From assembly GCA_018398815.1 (NCBI GenBank), contig CM031604.1, forward strand, positions 53,744,377 through 53,808,376: DNA of 64,000 nucleotides. Reading direction: 5' to 3'. This DNA is from Conus ventricosus (taxonomy: Eukaryota > Mollusca > Gastropoda > Neogastropoda > Conidae). The notes under the pieces were generated by a model, which was given only the letters and a program-made list of their open reading frames with translations, did no database searches and was not told the DNA's origin. Both the position numbers and the translations under genes were made by a program. Shown piece by piece: positions 12,934 to 25,512 of the stretch; within the stretch, counting starts at the first letter, position 1; each line of letters opens with the position of its first letter.

Positions 12934-13851
12934 TTCTTTCTCTAGCAGGCACATTTGAAAACGCTGGCAACTGGCCATCAACCATTTTAGATTTAAATAG
13001 ATAGAGGCTTTAGAATTAAGTGTTGGTTTATCTTGAACATCTTTTTGATCTGAATCTGAACCCAAAATGGATATTGGAAAATTTCAGATAAAGTCGTCAA
13101 AATCTGAAACATATGAAAATGCGGATGATGGATGTGCGATTTCGTTTGCCTCCACATTGATGTGTGCCAAACGTACTTCTTTATTCTTTCTATTCCTGTT
13201 GAACATGCTTCTCTCAAGAGCGTCTTCAAACGTTTTACGATTAACTTGGATAACGGCTGCCTGCCATGATTTTGGGAATTAGATCTTGTATCTCTGGGTA
13301 CAGGCGAAGAAGTTGTAAAAGGACATTGAAAGACGCACTCGCTAACGCATCTACGAACAGATTTTCTACATCCAAATATTCGAGCGTTCTGATTGCATGT
13401 GCTAATGGAAGAGAGTTTCCTATTAAAAAATCAGACGTTAAACGATGACAAGGTTAAGTGGAAGTGTTCGCATGATTGCGCAATTTGGGTTTCCCTCTGC
13501 CAAAAGTATCTAGATTTTTCATACATGTTATTTTTTTTCTTTTTCACCTTATCCACTGCTGGTACAGTTGAGATATCGTGGTCGCACTTAAAATGATGGA
13601 ACCAGCTCAAAGAAATTGCATGAGGTCAGTAACAGCTAACACCTTTGTATACAGACTGAGACAAGTTACAATATGTAGAAAATAAGATGTAGGAAAATGT
13701 GACATGAAACTTGCAGCCCACCCGCTTATTTGAGTACCTGATAAACATCTATCTTATCATATCAGTCTAATATTGTGGGCACATTCTCAACAAAATTAGG
13801 TACGCGTCGTAAACCAAATTCTCTGTGAAGGTACAAGTTAAATCCTGTCAA
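12934..13851. other. 3' flank, no supported gene
   Basis: AT-rich single-copy sequence. Small open frames are present but lack family features. It probably holds the 3' untranslated region of the preceding gene, but no polyadenylation site was assigned. Confidence 0.3.
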
Positions 13852-13855
13852 AAAC

Positions 13856-13919
<64 letters not shown>
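13852..13919. repeat. (GA)n microsatellite
   Basis: Nearly pure GAGAGA over about 65 bases. Confidence 0.95.
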
Positions 13920-13920
<1 letters not shown>

Positions 13921-14515
13921 ATAGTAACTGATACGAGCATAGTAACTGATAGGTGCGGAGCTTCATTTTCTAAGTTTCTGAAAAAAAAGTCATTTTCTTC
14001 TCATGGAAAGTACTGACAACAAAGAGCGAAAAAAAAAAAACAACCACCTTTATGTTGACGCAAAATTTGATACTGATGCAAAAACCAGTTGCAAACTGTG
14101 CTTTATTTACTTCATCGCCTCCCTATTATATTTTCGAGGAGATGAATTTCTTTTTATCTGGAATGTAGTTTGAAACATGCAGAGAGCCAGAATGATTTGA
14201 ATACAGGCATTTTGAATTTTATGAGAAACGTGTTTGCGTGGTGCGGTCAACTAGTTATTTCAACGTCTCCGTTCTATGTTTGTCGTGGCATGGCTCAGCT
14301 TTATTCGTTCATCTGCATCAACATTATTACTGTGCACATGAATCTGTAGTTTTTATACTCTTTACTGTATTTTCTTCGTATATGTTTCGTGTTATTTATT
14401 TATTTTTTTTTTAACAAACCAGACGAAATGGGATGAGATTTGGTGGTAGATTAAAAAAAATATATCAGCCACCATCCACTCTCCTCAGTACTTTCTTAGG
14501 ACGAACACATACCCA

Positions 14516-14628
14516 CAGACACAGACAGACAGACAGAAAGACAGACAGAGAGGCACGCACGCACATACGTACGCACGCATACAGGCGCGCGCGCGCGCGC
14601 GCACGCACGCACGCACGCACGCACACAA
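14516..14628. repeat. compound ACAG / CACG / CG microsatellite
   Basis: ACAGACAGACAG followed by CGCACGCACG and an uninterrupted (CG)n stretch at about 14585-14602, a potential Z-DNA-forming alternating purine-pyrimidine run. Confidence 0.9.
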
Positions 14629-15465
14629 AAACCCTATCCCCATCACCATCACCCCAGGTACAGCCGCACGCAAGGCCATTTGATACAATGAGTGCTAAGA
14701 ACAAGACGACAGCTGTGCGTCATTAGAGATCAACAGCATTTTGATGGGCTGCTTTTGAAACCGTGTGAATAAAGCACGCGTTCAAAAACGTATGTCCTGC
14801 GACAAACAGCAGTTCTAAAAAAAAATACAGTTCTGCTCATGTCATTAGTTCGGAACTTTGACCATCATAAGGGGTCTCCCGCTGAACCATTCCATGTAAA
14901 AGCATACCACTCTCATATGAAGGACAACGAACTTGTTTTTTAATGATAGTAATTTGAGAGAATTGTAATAGGATCAATTTAGTTTTCCGACTGCCTATAC
15001 TCGTAACCATCATCGAGGACCTATAAAAGGCCTGAAGTCTATGTGTGTCTCTATCCCACCTGCTCCGTCTTCTATCTTCTTCTCTCTGTGTTCTACATCA
15101 CCACGTACGTATGTACATGCTCGCACATGTGTGTGAGCGTGCATGCAATACGTACATAGCTAAGCTTACATTTATTTCCTCGTACGTTAAACTCATGGTG
15201 GCAGGAAATGTCGACAGTGTTTAACGACGAAACAAAGATGATGAGTGTGGTGAAACGTTCTTGCTGTGTTGATGAGACTGGGGGGGGAGTTGAGGGTACA
15301 AACGAGAAAAATATGACAAGCTTCTGAATCGTGGAAGACGCCATGTGCTGGAACGGAATTTGAAAGAAAAGAAAAACTAAATTATTTTCACTGTGCTTGT
15401 GAGGGTTCAACGGGTTCTTTTCAGTACAAAAAGGTTTTCTACTTCCGACGCTCTGTGCTACTAAT

Positions 15466-15765
15466 TTCCTGGTCTCCACCACTCCCTTTCATCTTTGGAG
15501 GTTGGTCGGTTTGCCTTTCCTGGTCTCCACCACTCCCTTTCACTTTGGAGGTTGGTCGGTTTGTCTTTCCTGGTCTCCACCACTCCCTTTCACTTTGGAG
15601 TTGGTCGGTTTGTCTTTCCTGGTCTCCACCACTCCCTTTCACTTTGGAGGTTGGTCGGTTTGTCTTCCTGGTCTCCACCACCCCCTTTCACTTTGGAGGT
15701 TGGTCGGTTTGTCTTTCCTGGTCTCCACCACTCCCTTTCACTTTGGAGTTGGTCGGTTTGTCTTT
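15466..15765. repeat. 50 bp minisatellite, ~6 copies
   Basis: Tandem copies of a unit reading TCCTGGTCTCCACCACTCCC then TTTCACTTTGGAGGTTGGTC then GGTTTGTCTT. Copies are over 95% alike; a few lack one or two bases. Confidence 0.95.
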
Positions 15766-15863
15766 TTCTGCGTTGCCCTCTGCTGGTTCTCTGCCGTTCT
15801 TTGTCCAGGAAACATGATTGCATTTTTTTTTGTTTTGGTTCTGGCACAGTTCATGACATCCAG

Positions 15864-15895
<32 letters not shown>
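15864..15895. repeat. poly(C) run of 32
   Basis: Uninterrupted C run read directly from the sequence. Confidence 0.97.
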
Positions 15896-15897
<2 letters not shown>

Positions 15898-16644
15898 GCA
15901 TTTTCTAAAGTTTAGCGGCTAGATAGTTAAATTGTACACGGTCCAGAACGGACAGCAAAGTGTTGCCCCATATGGCATTTAATTAACTTGTTTTCCTATA
16001 TGTATGCTTTCCGGCGCTATTCTTTTAATAACTTGTTTTAAATAATGCAGCGAAAAGTAAGAGTCGCGTGTGGTGCAGCGAATTTTTTTTTAAAAGTAGC
16101 TTAGTGATGCCACAAGTTTATCTACCATGTCATGAACTTGTGACATACGTCTGGGTATTCATTTATTTTTTGAAGGATGCTTTTTCGGGATGTGACCTTG
16201 TCTCCCTGCACGTGGGAAGCCCGGAGCGGGTGGCTGGGCAATGATATATGATAAAGAGACTTAGTTCAGACTGTTTTTTATTCTACAGGTAACAATCGAA
16301 TTAAGGGGCAACCTATCAGTCAGTGAATGCAACGTTTATTTCCCTTCCCCAGGCAGGAAAGGTTCAGGGTAGCAGGAGGGATGGGTTCCGTGTTCCATTA
16401 CGCCATGTGGCTATAGGCAACATTACATTTCCTCATTTACCTTACTATGCCATCTCCAACAGTTCACGCCCTCTGATAGTTCACTGTCCCCAAAAGCCAC
16501 TAGGCTACGTTTCTTTGTACTGTTTTCATGCATTCAAAACGCATGTACTCGAGGGGGTGGGGGTACGAACGCAAACACGTACGAACACAACGGGGTCGGG
16601 TGGGTGGAGGTAGATGAGGGACAGCATTTTATTAAAGGCTGTCG
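15896..16644. other. no supported gene
   Basis: Single-copy AT-rich sequence; nothing recognisable as a gene, RNA or element end. Confidence 0.3.
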
Positions 16645-16668
16645 CTGTGTGTGTGCGTGTGTGCGTGC

Positions 16669-16753
<85 letters not shown>
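16645..16753. repeat. (GT)n(GA)n compound microsatellite
   Basis: About 50 bases of GT followed by about 35 of GA. Confidence 0.95.
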
Positions 16754-18390
16754 TGAAAAAAAAGTCCATGCACACAAGAAATTTTAACAACAGAAATAGC
16801 CGCATGAATGAGCAATAATCCTGGATTTATTTAGTCCTTCATTTTTTTTTTTCAGCAAGTAAAAGCAAAACATGCCACATATTTAAAATTGGAACACAGT
16901 CCGATTTCATAACAAGAGAACAACACTGCAATTTTTCACATCTTTGTACCAAACATGTACGAAAACGGAGACGAACATCGTGAATTCAAGCACTTTGTCA
17001 AAGTCATGTTTTAGATGATTGATATTTACAAATACAATGTGCCCAATCATCAAATGTAGAATGACAATATTTTACAAGTGCTTTTTTAATCATGTTTTGT
17101 ATTAATTGACAAAGTAAGTACTGTCGACATAAAAAATCCTCTTACACCAATATTTTGCCTTTAAAAACGTACATTTTCTTGAAGAAGAAAAAAAAAAAAC
17201 CGCATGCGTAAAAAGTGTGTACAAGGGGACAAGCAACAGCTTTCAAAGTTCTATCAGTAATCGCTATCAATTTTGACTTTACTGATTTCATGAGGAGAAA
17301 AGGGCAATGGGGAGAAAAGGAACACCTTGAAGACTCGAAGCAGTGTTTTGTAGATCCAAAGGTCCTCTGCAAAAGACGATGGGCATTGTGGAATACTTCA
17401 GGGTTGCTACCTTTATGCTGGTAACCTGAATAGGTACTTTTAGATTAGAGTAGAACACAAGCAGAGAGCCCTGAAAACGATACCCATCCGGAAATCCCAA
17501 GTTTCATTGAAATCAAGTTTACGAAAACGGGTACAACCTTGTCATTCAGTGGTTTAAGGTCGTGAGAATTCACAACTTATCACAAAATTGGAAAGGATCT
17601 TTTGTTTTACCTGTTCCACTCGATTTGGAAGGCGTGAAAACCAGTCTCTCAAATGAGAAACTCTTTCCAGCGCGCTGTATATGCTGTTCAAATGGGTGCA
17701 AAAAAAAAGCGTATGGCGAAGAGAACGTGTCTTGATAATCTGGTTACAAATCGGGTTTCGTGAATTAAAAAAGATTTATCTTAAGAGGATTAAAAAGATA
17801 TCACCGAGATATGTGACTATACAGTATCCTCATTTTCTGCACCCACATGAAACGCATTCATAATAAACAGTAATATACAACACATTGCAACGATAGAAAC
17901 AAAATGTGTTGATGGTTACATACATTAGATCCATGTTATTTTTTTGGTTCCCTTTTCATCTCTTGGATTGTATTCAGAATGTTGCGAAGAAACACTGCAC
18001 ATCTTTATTTGAACAAACACGTTCTAAAACGGAAGCTGGAATTAAGCCATTGATTGTCCCGTCTCTGTTAACAGAGTTTTGCTTTTAGGAAGCTGTATAA
18101 AGAGTCTACAACTAGTTTGCTGAGATCACGTCCTTGGGAGGGGGGGAGGAATCGAAGAACAAAGATTAAAGGACATTTTCATGAAGTGCATTTTCTTAAA
18201 ATTCGTTTTCTGATTTTCTTTTTGAGTTATGTGCTGAAGACGTTACATTCTTATGGGGGCAAAACTTGTAAAAAAAAAAAAAAAAACCCCATGTGCTGAG
18301 AAAAATGTCTGTACATGAAATAACAGCAACAAAGAAACCAGAGAAGACAACATTTTCTTCAAACGACACACACATTACAATACAAAGCTG
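16754..18390. other. no supported gene
   Basis: AT-rich unique sequence. Open frames up to about 76 codons were examined on both strands; none shows family motifs or paired splice sites. Confidence 0.3.
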
Positions 18391-18982
18391 TCATTTTTGA
18401 AAAAGAAACTTTTCATTTGGGAATGGCATATATGGTGTTAATTTCAGATTTTGTTTCAAATATGATTTGAAATTTAAATAGAAAACAATGATAAGACTGA
18501 TGTATATGAGAAAGCATCCACCAAATACTGATATCTGAAGTGACCCACACGAATCATGCCCGTGCATACTGAACAGCAAATTGTTCCGGGGATTTCCTCC
18601 ACAATGTTCAATCAGTCCAAAGAAATCTTGAGAACACCCGACGTACAGATAAAACGAAGCAAAAAAAAAAGTGTGTATATATGTATACATTTTGACGTAG
18701 CAGCCGAAAATAAATGCATAAAGCAACCAACCCACAGGAAAGAAAGTGTCCACACGCACAAGGCACTCCATAACGCATTGTAATGGATCAGCGACAAGAA
18801 CGACAACTGTGGGATGACCCACCCCACCTCATTCTTTTTGAGACCTGAGAAGACACGTTTGACTGAAAACCAGGAGCGGAGCAACGCAATGCGCGCACTT
18901 CTTTTCCTCTGAAGATCATTCTCGTCCGTCGGCACGGGGACTGACGGACGTCTGAAATTACAAAAGAAAAAAAACACGAGAA
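18391..18982 (-). CDS. candidate exon(s) of an unrecognised membrane protein
   Basis: On the minus strand a strong pyrimidine tract and acceptor (TTTTGTAATTTCAG) precede an open stretch containing VPVPTDENDLQRKRSARIAL. It is followed in another frame by hydrophobic sequence (FPVGWLLYAFIFGC and, further on, ISVFGGCFLIYISLIIVFYL) consistent with membrane segments. The frames do not join directly, so a very short intron, a frameshift or coincidence is needed. I do not recognise the protein. It lies downstream of the alpha2delta gene on the same strand and would be a separate gene. Confidence 0.25.
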
Positions 18983-19074
18983 AACAAAGGAAAAAAAGTG
19001 AACAATATCTAACACGCTAAAACTGAACTGATTCACCAAGCTTCCGATATGTTATAATGAAAAGGAGAAAAAAA

Positions 19075-19371
19075 AAGACCCACAATATATAACAACAAAC
19101 AGTAAACGCAAACAATTGAGCGAATTCACAAAGCTGCTAGAAATGACATATGAACAATGTGCTCACTGGTTGGTCAGTCTCAATCCTCAGGCATGTCCGA
19201 CAGTGACAGCAGTTAAACTGATGAATATAAAGTAATCTAGTTATGTGTGGTGAAGCGAAGTCTGTGGGGAAAAATGTGCAAATCAAACTTTTCTCTCTCT
19301 TCAGGTGCTGGGGCTTCTGCTACCGGACATTACCAAACAGAACGTCTACGTGCTCGTCAAGGGAGGGCAGT
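19075..19371. repeat. duplicated segment, copy 1 (contains intact exon)
   Basis: Aligns with 21678..21930: shared CCCACAATATATAAC-like start, GACAGTGACAGCAGTTAAA, and the splice acceptor plus exon start CTTCAGGTGCTGGG. The copies are direct repeats about 2.6 kb apart with perhaps 25% divergence. Confidence 0.7.
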
Positions 19372-19379
19372 GCTGGAAG
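19305..19379 (+). CDS. candidate internal exon, unrecognised protein
   Basis: A 75-base phase-0 exon candidate with a good acceptor (TTCTCTCTCTTCAG) and donor (AAG|GTTAGTAAG). It encodes 25 residues beginning VLGLLLPDITKQNVYVLVKG and ending CWK. The composition is protein-like and the intron ends are sound, but I do not recognise the family. Neighbouring exons were not identified. A decayed duplicate lies at 21874. Confidence 0.45.
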
Positions 19380-19693
19380 GTTAGTAAGATACCCCACCCC
19401 CCACACATATACACACCCGCCACCTCCCTTCCCCTTCCTGTGCAAACCATTTTCGGCAGACTGGCAGCCGCTTTGGAACTGCAGATAACTGAATTGTACG
19501 TTGAAAACAAGCACTTTACCTCAACCTGGAAAAAAAAACCCACTAGCATAGAGAGAAGTTATGGACAGGATGAACCAAAATCGGCCCGCTTCTGTCTGTT
19601 TTTGTTTGGTGAAAGCGTAGATAACTTACGCCGGAAACTGACGCCACAAACTATCGTGATGCTAGGGCACAAAAGAGGATGAAGAGTTCTGGT

Positions 19694-20248
19694 CGGAAGG
19701 GAGGGAGAAGAGAAGGGGAGGGAGAGAGGAAGAGGTAGAAGAGGAGTTGAATAAGGAGGAATAATTAGAGGAAGAGGAGGGGTGGGAGAAGTATGAGCTG
19801 GAGAAGAAGAAATGGAAAAGGAACTGGAGGAGGAATTGGAATAGGAGAAGGAGAGTATATAAGAGGAGGAAGAAATTTAGGACGAAGACTAGGAGATGGA
19901 GGGAGATGAGGAATCATCAGAGTTGGGAGGAGATGGTTTGAAAGGGGAGGAATTAGTGGAGGAGGAGAAGGTGGAAGGGGAGGTACAGAACAAGGAGTCG
20001 GAGGAGGAGAGGCAGGAGAACGAATAGCAAGAGGTGGAGGAGTTGCAGGAGGAGGAGGAGAAACAGAGTTGCAGGAGGAGGAGAAGGAGAGGTGGAAGAG
20101 GCTTGGAGGATAAGGAATTGTTGGTGGAAGAGGATCTGGAAAAGGAACTGAGAGGGGAGATGGTGTAAGATGATGAGTTGGGGAAAGATTAGGTGGAGGA
20201 AGAGGAGTTGGCTTGAGTGAGGGTGGAGGAGGGGGGAGAGGATTTTCA
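19694..20248. repeat. ~550 bp polypurine (GA/GGA) tract
   Basis: The plus strand is almost only G and A over about 550 bases, with scattered T. GGAGGA and GAAGAG motifs dominate. The complementary minus-strand frames are poly Pro/Ser/Leu and are not genes. Confidence 0.9.
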
Positions 20249-21677
20249 TTTTGGAAAAAAAAAACTCGGCCTATCGGTGGCGGTTGTAACGATTCGCCAA
20301 AAACTCGCGCTGAATACGAGGCAAGACCAGACATGTTCCATTTTCACTTGGCATTGGTCCATCGATACCGTTTATGTGTTATATTTACACAACACAGATT
20401 CAAAATACAAATGCACAACGATGACAGAGAAAGAATGCACATTCAATTCACATTCCAGGGAAAAAAAGACTTTAACAGCATGTAGCGTCAGTGGGAACAT
20501 TCAGCATTTTACAACACATGCCTCTCGAGTGAAAGGAAATTCAAGCAGATCGAGATTGAAACAAAGAGTGGCATCAACCACACGCATTCGTTCAGTCGAT
20601 CGATCTATATACAGCACGGACCGTTTCCTCTTTGAAACCAGTCCAAAGGTCTTTGAATAATGAAAGTAGTTCTGGATTATGATAATCTGATTAAGACGAA
20701 AAAAACAAACAACCAAAAACCCTGCAAATCAAAAAGAAGCGAGATATGAAAAATGACAGTGTTGATAAGGAAAGTGTGTGTAACAATCTAGTTTAAAGGC
20801 TGTTCCAGATTGGTATTCCTTGCACAAGTCTAAACATGACGCATCCAAACCCAAGCATAACGTACGAACCACTTCTCCTTTGACCGTTCATGAGAAGAAA
20901 AATCTCGACGTGTCTTCAGACGGAATGCTGTGATTACCTTACATCCTTTTGGTTTCATATACTTATGTGATTCTGCAGTCCATTTTCTTTTATGAAGGAA
21001 CAACTGCTTGTAATCCCCCACCACATACTATGTACATGTTTGGTCGAATCTCATTTCGTAGACTTGCGTTTTTTGATGAAGAAAAGGTAAAATATGAGAA
21101 ACGCTTCCCCCCCCCCCCCCCCCCCATGCCATTATAGGCAATTAAGACTGTAATGAAAGGCAAGCTTGTATTTGTATACAGTGACTCGATCAAACGTAAA
21201 CATGAAACCAGAACAAAGGTAATTGAAAGTGGGAAAAAAAATGTGCAAAGACTTGCAGAATGACGCGTGAAAGGACCACAGAAGCATACACGGTGAACAA
21301 ATGCAAAATATGATAGAAGAAAAAAGCGAGTGATAGAGAAGAGGAAATTGCCATTTGTAGGCTGAAAGAGCTCTTGTCGCGTGCTTGATTTACTGAAACT
21401 TTCGAATCCAAAAAGTATTATTTTATTACAATCTATGCTTTCGTTCCTATATATGAGAGTTGAATACCTGTCCCTCTCCCCAGTAGCTCCACACATACAC
21501 AGTATCATCGTGTTAAATGATGTGCCAAACAGCTTTGTTTCATTTCAAATATATTCGGTTTATTAGAATCCTTTGAAGCGTATAGCGACATCCACAAGCA
21601 CGTTTTACTAGGAAGAGCGCGTTTCTTCAAACCAGCTTCTCCGCCATCACCCTCCCTCCCCCGAAGTGTTATGACGA

Positions 21678-21930
21678 AGACCCACGATATGTAACAAACA
21701 GTAAATGCAAATAAATCGGCGAATACATCAAGCTGATAGAAATGAAAAATTAACACCGGTTCCTCGGGCATTCTGACATTGACAGCAGTTAAAATGTTAA
21801 ATATAAACTAATTTAGTGTTGCGTGCTGAAGCGGTCTGTTGGGAAAAAATATGCAAGTCGAACGTCTCTTCAGGTGCTGGGCTCCTGCTCCCGGACATCG
21901 GCACCAGAACGCCTGCGTGCTCATCAATTG
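21678..21930. repeat. duplicated segment, copy 2 with decayed exon
   Basis: Matches 19075..19371 in order. The exon copy begins after TCTCTTCAG at 21874. Relative to the 19.3 kb exon it lost a base in the first codons and carries substitutions, so the frame breaks and the donor is gone. Confidence 0.65.
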
Positions 21931-22249
21931 GCACAGACGGGCGTGGAGAGATATGGAGACGGAACCGGGCAGGAAGAGACGGGGGGAGGGAACAAGTAGG
22001 GAGATGGACTCCAAATCCGGCTCCCTACTAGTGTTGCCATGCTGCAGAAAGGCGGACCGGACAGACCCAATGGCCGTCGTTAGTTCCCTTTCACGCCCAT
22101 GGCAAGTTACAAAAATGTCTACGGCCAGACTTCTTTGGTACGATTTACATAAAAGAAAGTAAAACTTTCGGGGGTCGCAGACATCTTACCATTTTCTTGT
22201 ACTTTTCAAACTTTGATTAACCAAAGTAACAAAATGGCTTCGTTTAGCA

Positions 22250-22700
22250 AAAATAGGAAGAAAAAAAAGCACGATACACGGCATCTAAAACGAACATTAC
22301 TTGTCTGTGGCAACTAAAGTGAGCTCATCACTTGGCTTACATAAAGATTTAAAATCTAACATAACGTCAACTACATCGTGATGGAACACAGCAAGTTTTA
22401 AAAAATGGAGAACAAAACAAAAACAAAACAAAACAGAAAATGACAAACATGCATGCAATAACAGAGCGAATTAAAACATCTTACGTAGACTGAGGGAGGG
22501 AGAGATACGCACCATTTACATTACGACTTGTAATTAACATGTCTGTGATAACTAGAACGAGCTGACCACATGGCTTATCCCCCCCCAAAAAAAAAAACAC
22601 ACATAAAAACATAAAATGTAATCCACGTCGTGAAGAAAAAAAGTTATAAAACCCCAAAAAAAAGACAGACCCTAACAAAGAAAATTAGAACATCTTTTGC
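22250..22700. repeat. weak local duplication
   Basis: Two related stretches (about 22290-22450 and 22525-22690) share CTGTGGCAACTA / CTGTGATAACTA, a GGCTTA segment, and CGTCGTGA-like motifs. Divergence is high; the call is tentative. Confidence 0.35.
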
Positions 22701-23039
22701 AGAATAAAAGAAATCAATGGACTGGAATTGGATAAAAACCACCCCCATACTTAGTTTTTTGGGCAACGCTTCTAGAACCTCTTGTTATCAACATTCACTG
22801 CTGCATTCACACAATCATGGGTAATAAAGATCTGTCATCCAACGGTGGCACCGAACCAAGCAGGCGACACGTTCCACGTGCTCCAAGCTTTGTCCTAGAA
22901 CATCCACATCAAACGGTGTTTGTGTAAAACAGATGGCAGGTGGAGGCAGCATAAACAACCTCTTTTCAATCATGTGCGTAAAGCATGAAAACGCGAAATG
23001 AAAAACTAATATTAAAAAAAAAAGACAAACATCTAAACC

Positions 23040-23331
23040 CGCAAATGAAAACGACTGTCCCGATTTTTTGACAAGTTTGGCAGGACCAGCACTCTTGTAC
23101 AGAGAGAAAAACACCTGTCCCTGTGATAACCAGCTGTGGTCACTAGTGACCGACTGTGGCCCTGAATGAATCACGGACAAAGGACTGAAGATCCCAGACG
23201 GCATAATGAGGAACAGAACATCAGATTTGCAGCCCTGAGGTTTCAGCTGGCAAACATCAAAACAATCTGGCCTCGCTGCAAACGGAACGACTCGGCTAAC
23301 GAAAAGGTGTTCGTCTGTCACAAAATCAACT
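23040..23331 (-). CDS. candidate exon, unrecognised protein
   Basis: On the minus strand an excellent acceptor (TTTCGTTTTTCTCATTCAG) opens a protein-like frame of about 97 codons. It contains VDFVTDEHLFVSRVVPFAAR, CFDVCQLKPQGCKSDVLFLI and VFFSLYKSAGPAKL. A donor is available after 23115 (ACAG|GTGTTT), or the frame may run on to about 23040. Four cysteines and alternating hydrophobic strands suggest a secreted or lumenal domain. I cannot name the family. It lies 3' of the alpha2delta stop on the same strand, so it would belong to another gene. Confidence 0.45.
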
Positions 23332-24386
23332 CTGAATGAGAAAAACGAAACTATTCTTGTAAGAAAAAATGAAAATACGTTTTGTATGTGAAACACGGTC
23401 ATTCGAGGAAAAAAAAAAAACCCTTCAAAACTTCCGACTTATTCGTGCAGGCATTTCACCATTTCTGAGAAACAGAAAGGAAGAGGAGAGCACATGTATG
23501 TTGATACACAGCACAGGTTCGCTTACAGAAAAGACGTGCCAGATCGAGAGCAAATTTCATCTTTTTCAACATGCGTAATAATCAAGATGACCATAATTGG
23601 ACCACAACTGAAAAAAAATGTCACATACAGTACGTTTTTTTGACCAATATATCTTTTGGAGTAAAATGTACATAATCATGGATAATGACAACAGTTGAGC
23701 GAACAAAATTAATGCACGATTTTTTAAATTTTTTTTCATAATGACGATTTTGATGATCGGGGATACATTGAGCAAATCCAAAAGTGATCCTTATCTTGTT
23801 TCAAAACGCACACATTTGTCATAATGCTGTCTCTACATCATATCAAACTCGGCATACGTTGCTCGATTTGAATCATCAACTACCTTCAAAACGGTCTCCA
23901 CGGTTGAAGTGGACAGGGTTGATGGTACTTACTCTGTGAGCTCTTTCAGCAGCTTTTCACACTAAAACATTTTGTCGGGTGTCCAACGACTCGTCCACAT
24001 GAGTTTCAGTAACTGTGTAGAGAACTGCTTTCACCCGGCTGGTTTCTTGCCAGTCACAAAATTTGACATGAATCATTTCACTGAAAGTTCAATTTCAAGC
24101 AAATACTTCCTATACTATTAAAATAAATGTTCTTGCTTTACACAATAGATCTTGTGTGAATTGTACGTTTAACGAGAGATGTTTTTTTTTTTCAACGAAC
24201 AATTCATTCAGACACTTTCCATATTCCCATTTTAAATAAGCATTTAACCAAGAGCGTTATTTCACACTGAAAAATCGCCCACACAATCAAGAACTGTTGG
24301 ATACCTCTGTTTGAAACGTTGAACACGTAAACAAAATTAAAGTAGTTAATCTTAAAAATCTGTATGCTGAAACCGACATCCATGCC

Positions 24387-24517
24387 ATTTTCGTACATTA
24401 ATTGAATCAAACTTTCCTGGTTGGTTTTGGTTACCATACAAACGATTTCGGGAACTTCGAAATACCAAGTACTAAATCTCGACAGTAATGTGTACCGGTA
24501 ACCTGTTTACGCAGTTC
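24387..24517 (-). CDS. weak candidate exon, unrecognised
   Basis: The minus strand after GTAAACAG reads protein-like: YRYTLLSRFSTWYFEVPEIV and then ESLIQLMYENGMDVGFSIQI. The acceptor has a poor pyrimidine tract and no clear donor follows. It could be an exon of the same unknown gene as the 23.0-23.3 kb exon, or chance. Confidence 0.25.
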
Positions 24518-24967
24518 TTACACACCGCTCGACTGTTCGCAATGCCAACGTTTGATCGGCAACAACGGAAAAAGACGGCTTTACACATCACACACACCGA
24601 CAGTAACACAGGCATCTGGTCTCAAAAGGTATTGCACAAGAACACAACTCAGCACTTGTCAGTGAAGATGAAAAAGGCCTTAACAAATATAGATCTCCAT
24701 CACAGGACACGTCTCATGATCAACAACCATTTCATCGCAAAACCGTAACGGAGATCACCCACGAATCACATTCACTGCACAATATCAGCGCCACAACATC
24801 CACCTTGAAGAAAGGAAATAGTTCCGGCAAGGCATTGTAACAGAACAAAGTATACTCTCGCCACCTTTGCGGACACCCTTGCCTCGGTTTTTGTTTGATA
24901 CGAGTGAATACCAAAAAAAAAAATCCCAACAGAAATCCTTCCCTTACACATTTTTTTTTCTTTGTGC

Positions 24968-25068
24968 GATGACAATGCGTCCCTCGGTCAGGGATGCCGG
25001 AAAGGCTGGAAAACTTCTGACCTTGGCAATGTTCAGTGATGAGGACAGGGTTTCCACACTCTGCCAGT
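24968..25068 (-). CDS. weak candidate exon, unrecognised
   Basis: The minus strand has a fair acceptor (TTTCACTTGTTACTGGCAG) followed by a frame reading SVETLSSSLNIAKVRSFPAF and then PASLTEGRIVIAQ. A second open frame overlaps it, so the frame is uncertain. No family recognised. Confidence 0.25.
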
Positions 25069-25252
25069 AACAAGTGAAAAATAAAAAACATCCCTTGCAG
25101 AGTCCCTCCTTACGATCCCTTCCGCGCCGTTTTAGACCATAGCTCACGATTAACTTTCAGCTTCATAGCAAACAAAGTTGGGTAACTCTTGATCCCACGA
25201 TGAAATATTTCATCATGAAAGCAGGCGTTACCCCACTTGTTTGTTATTTACC

Positions 25253-25512
25253 GTTGACCGTTCCCTGCCTCGTTATTGACCGTTCCCTGCCTCTCGTTAT
25301 TGACCGTTCCCTGCCTCTCGTTATTGACCGTTCCCTGCCTCTCGTTATTGACCGTTCCCCTGCCTCTCGTTATTTACCGTTCCCTGCCTCTCGTTATTGA
25401 CCGTTCCCTGCCTCGTTATTTACCGTTCCCTGCCTCTCGTTATTTACTATTCCCCTGCCTCTCGTTATTGACCGTTCCCTGCCTCCCGTTATTTACCATT
25501 CCCTGCCTCGTT
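25253..25512. repeat. ~24 bp minisatellite, ~11 copies
   Basis: Tandem copies of CCGTTCCCTGCCTCTCGTTA plus TTGA or TTTA, with two-base length variants (CTCGTT versus CTCTCGTT). Confidence 0.95.

Noticed and set aside
15439..15915. Repeat-bearing ORFs with QERQTDQ- or LSWSPPLPFTLE-type periods
   Set aside because: They are translations of the 50 bp minisatellite in all frames.
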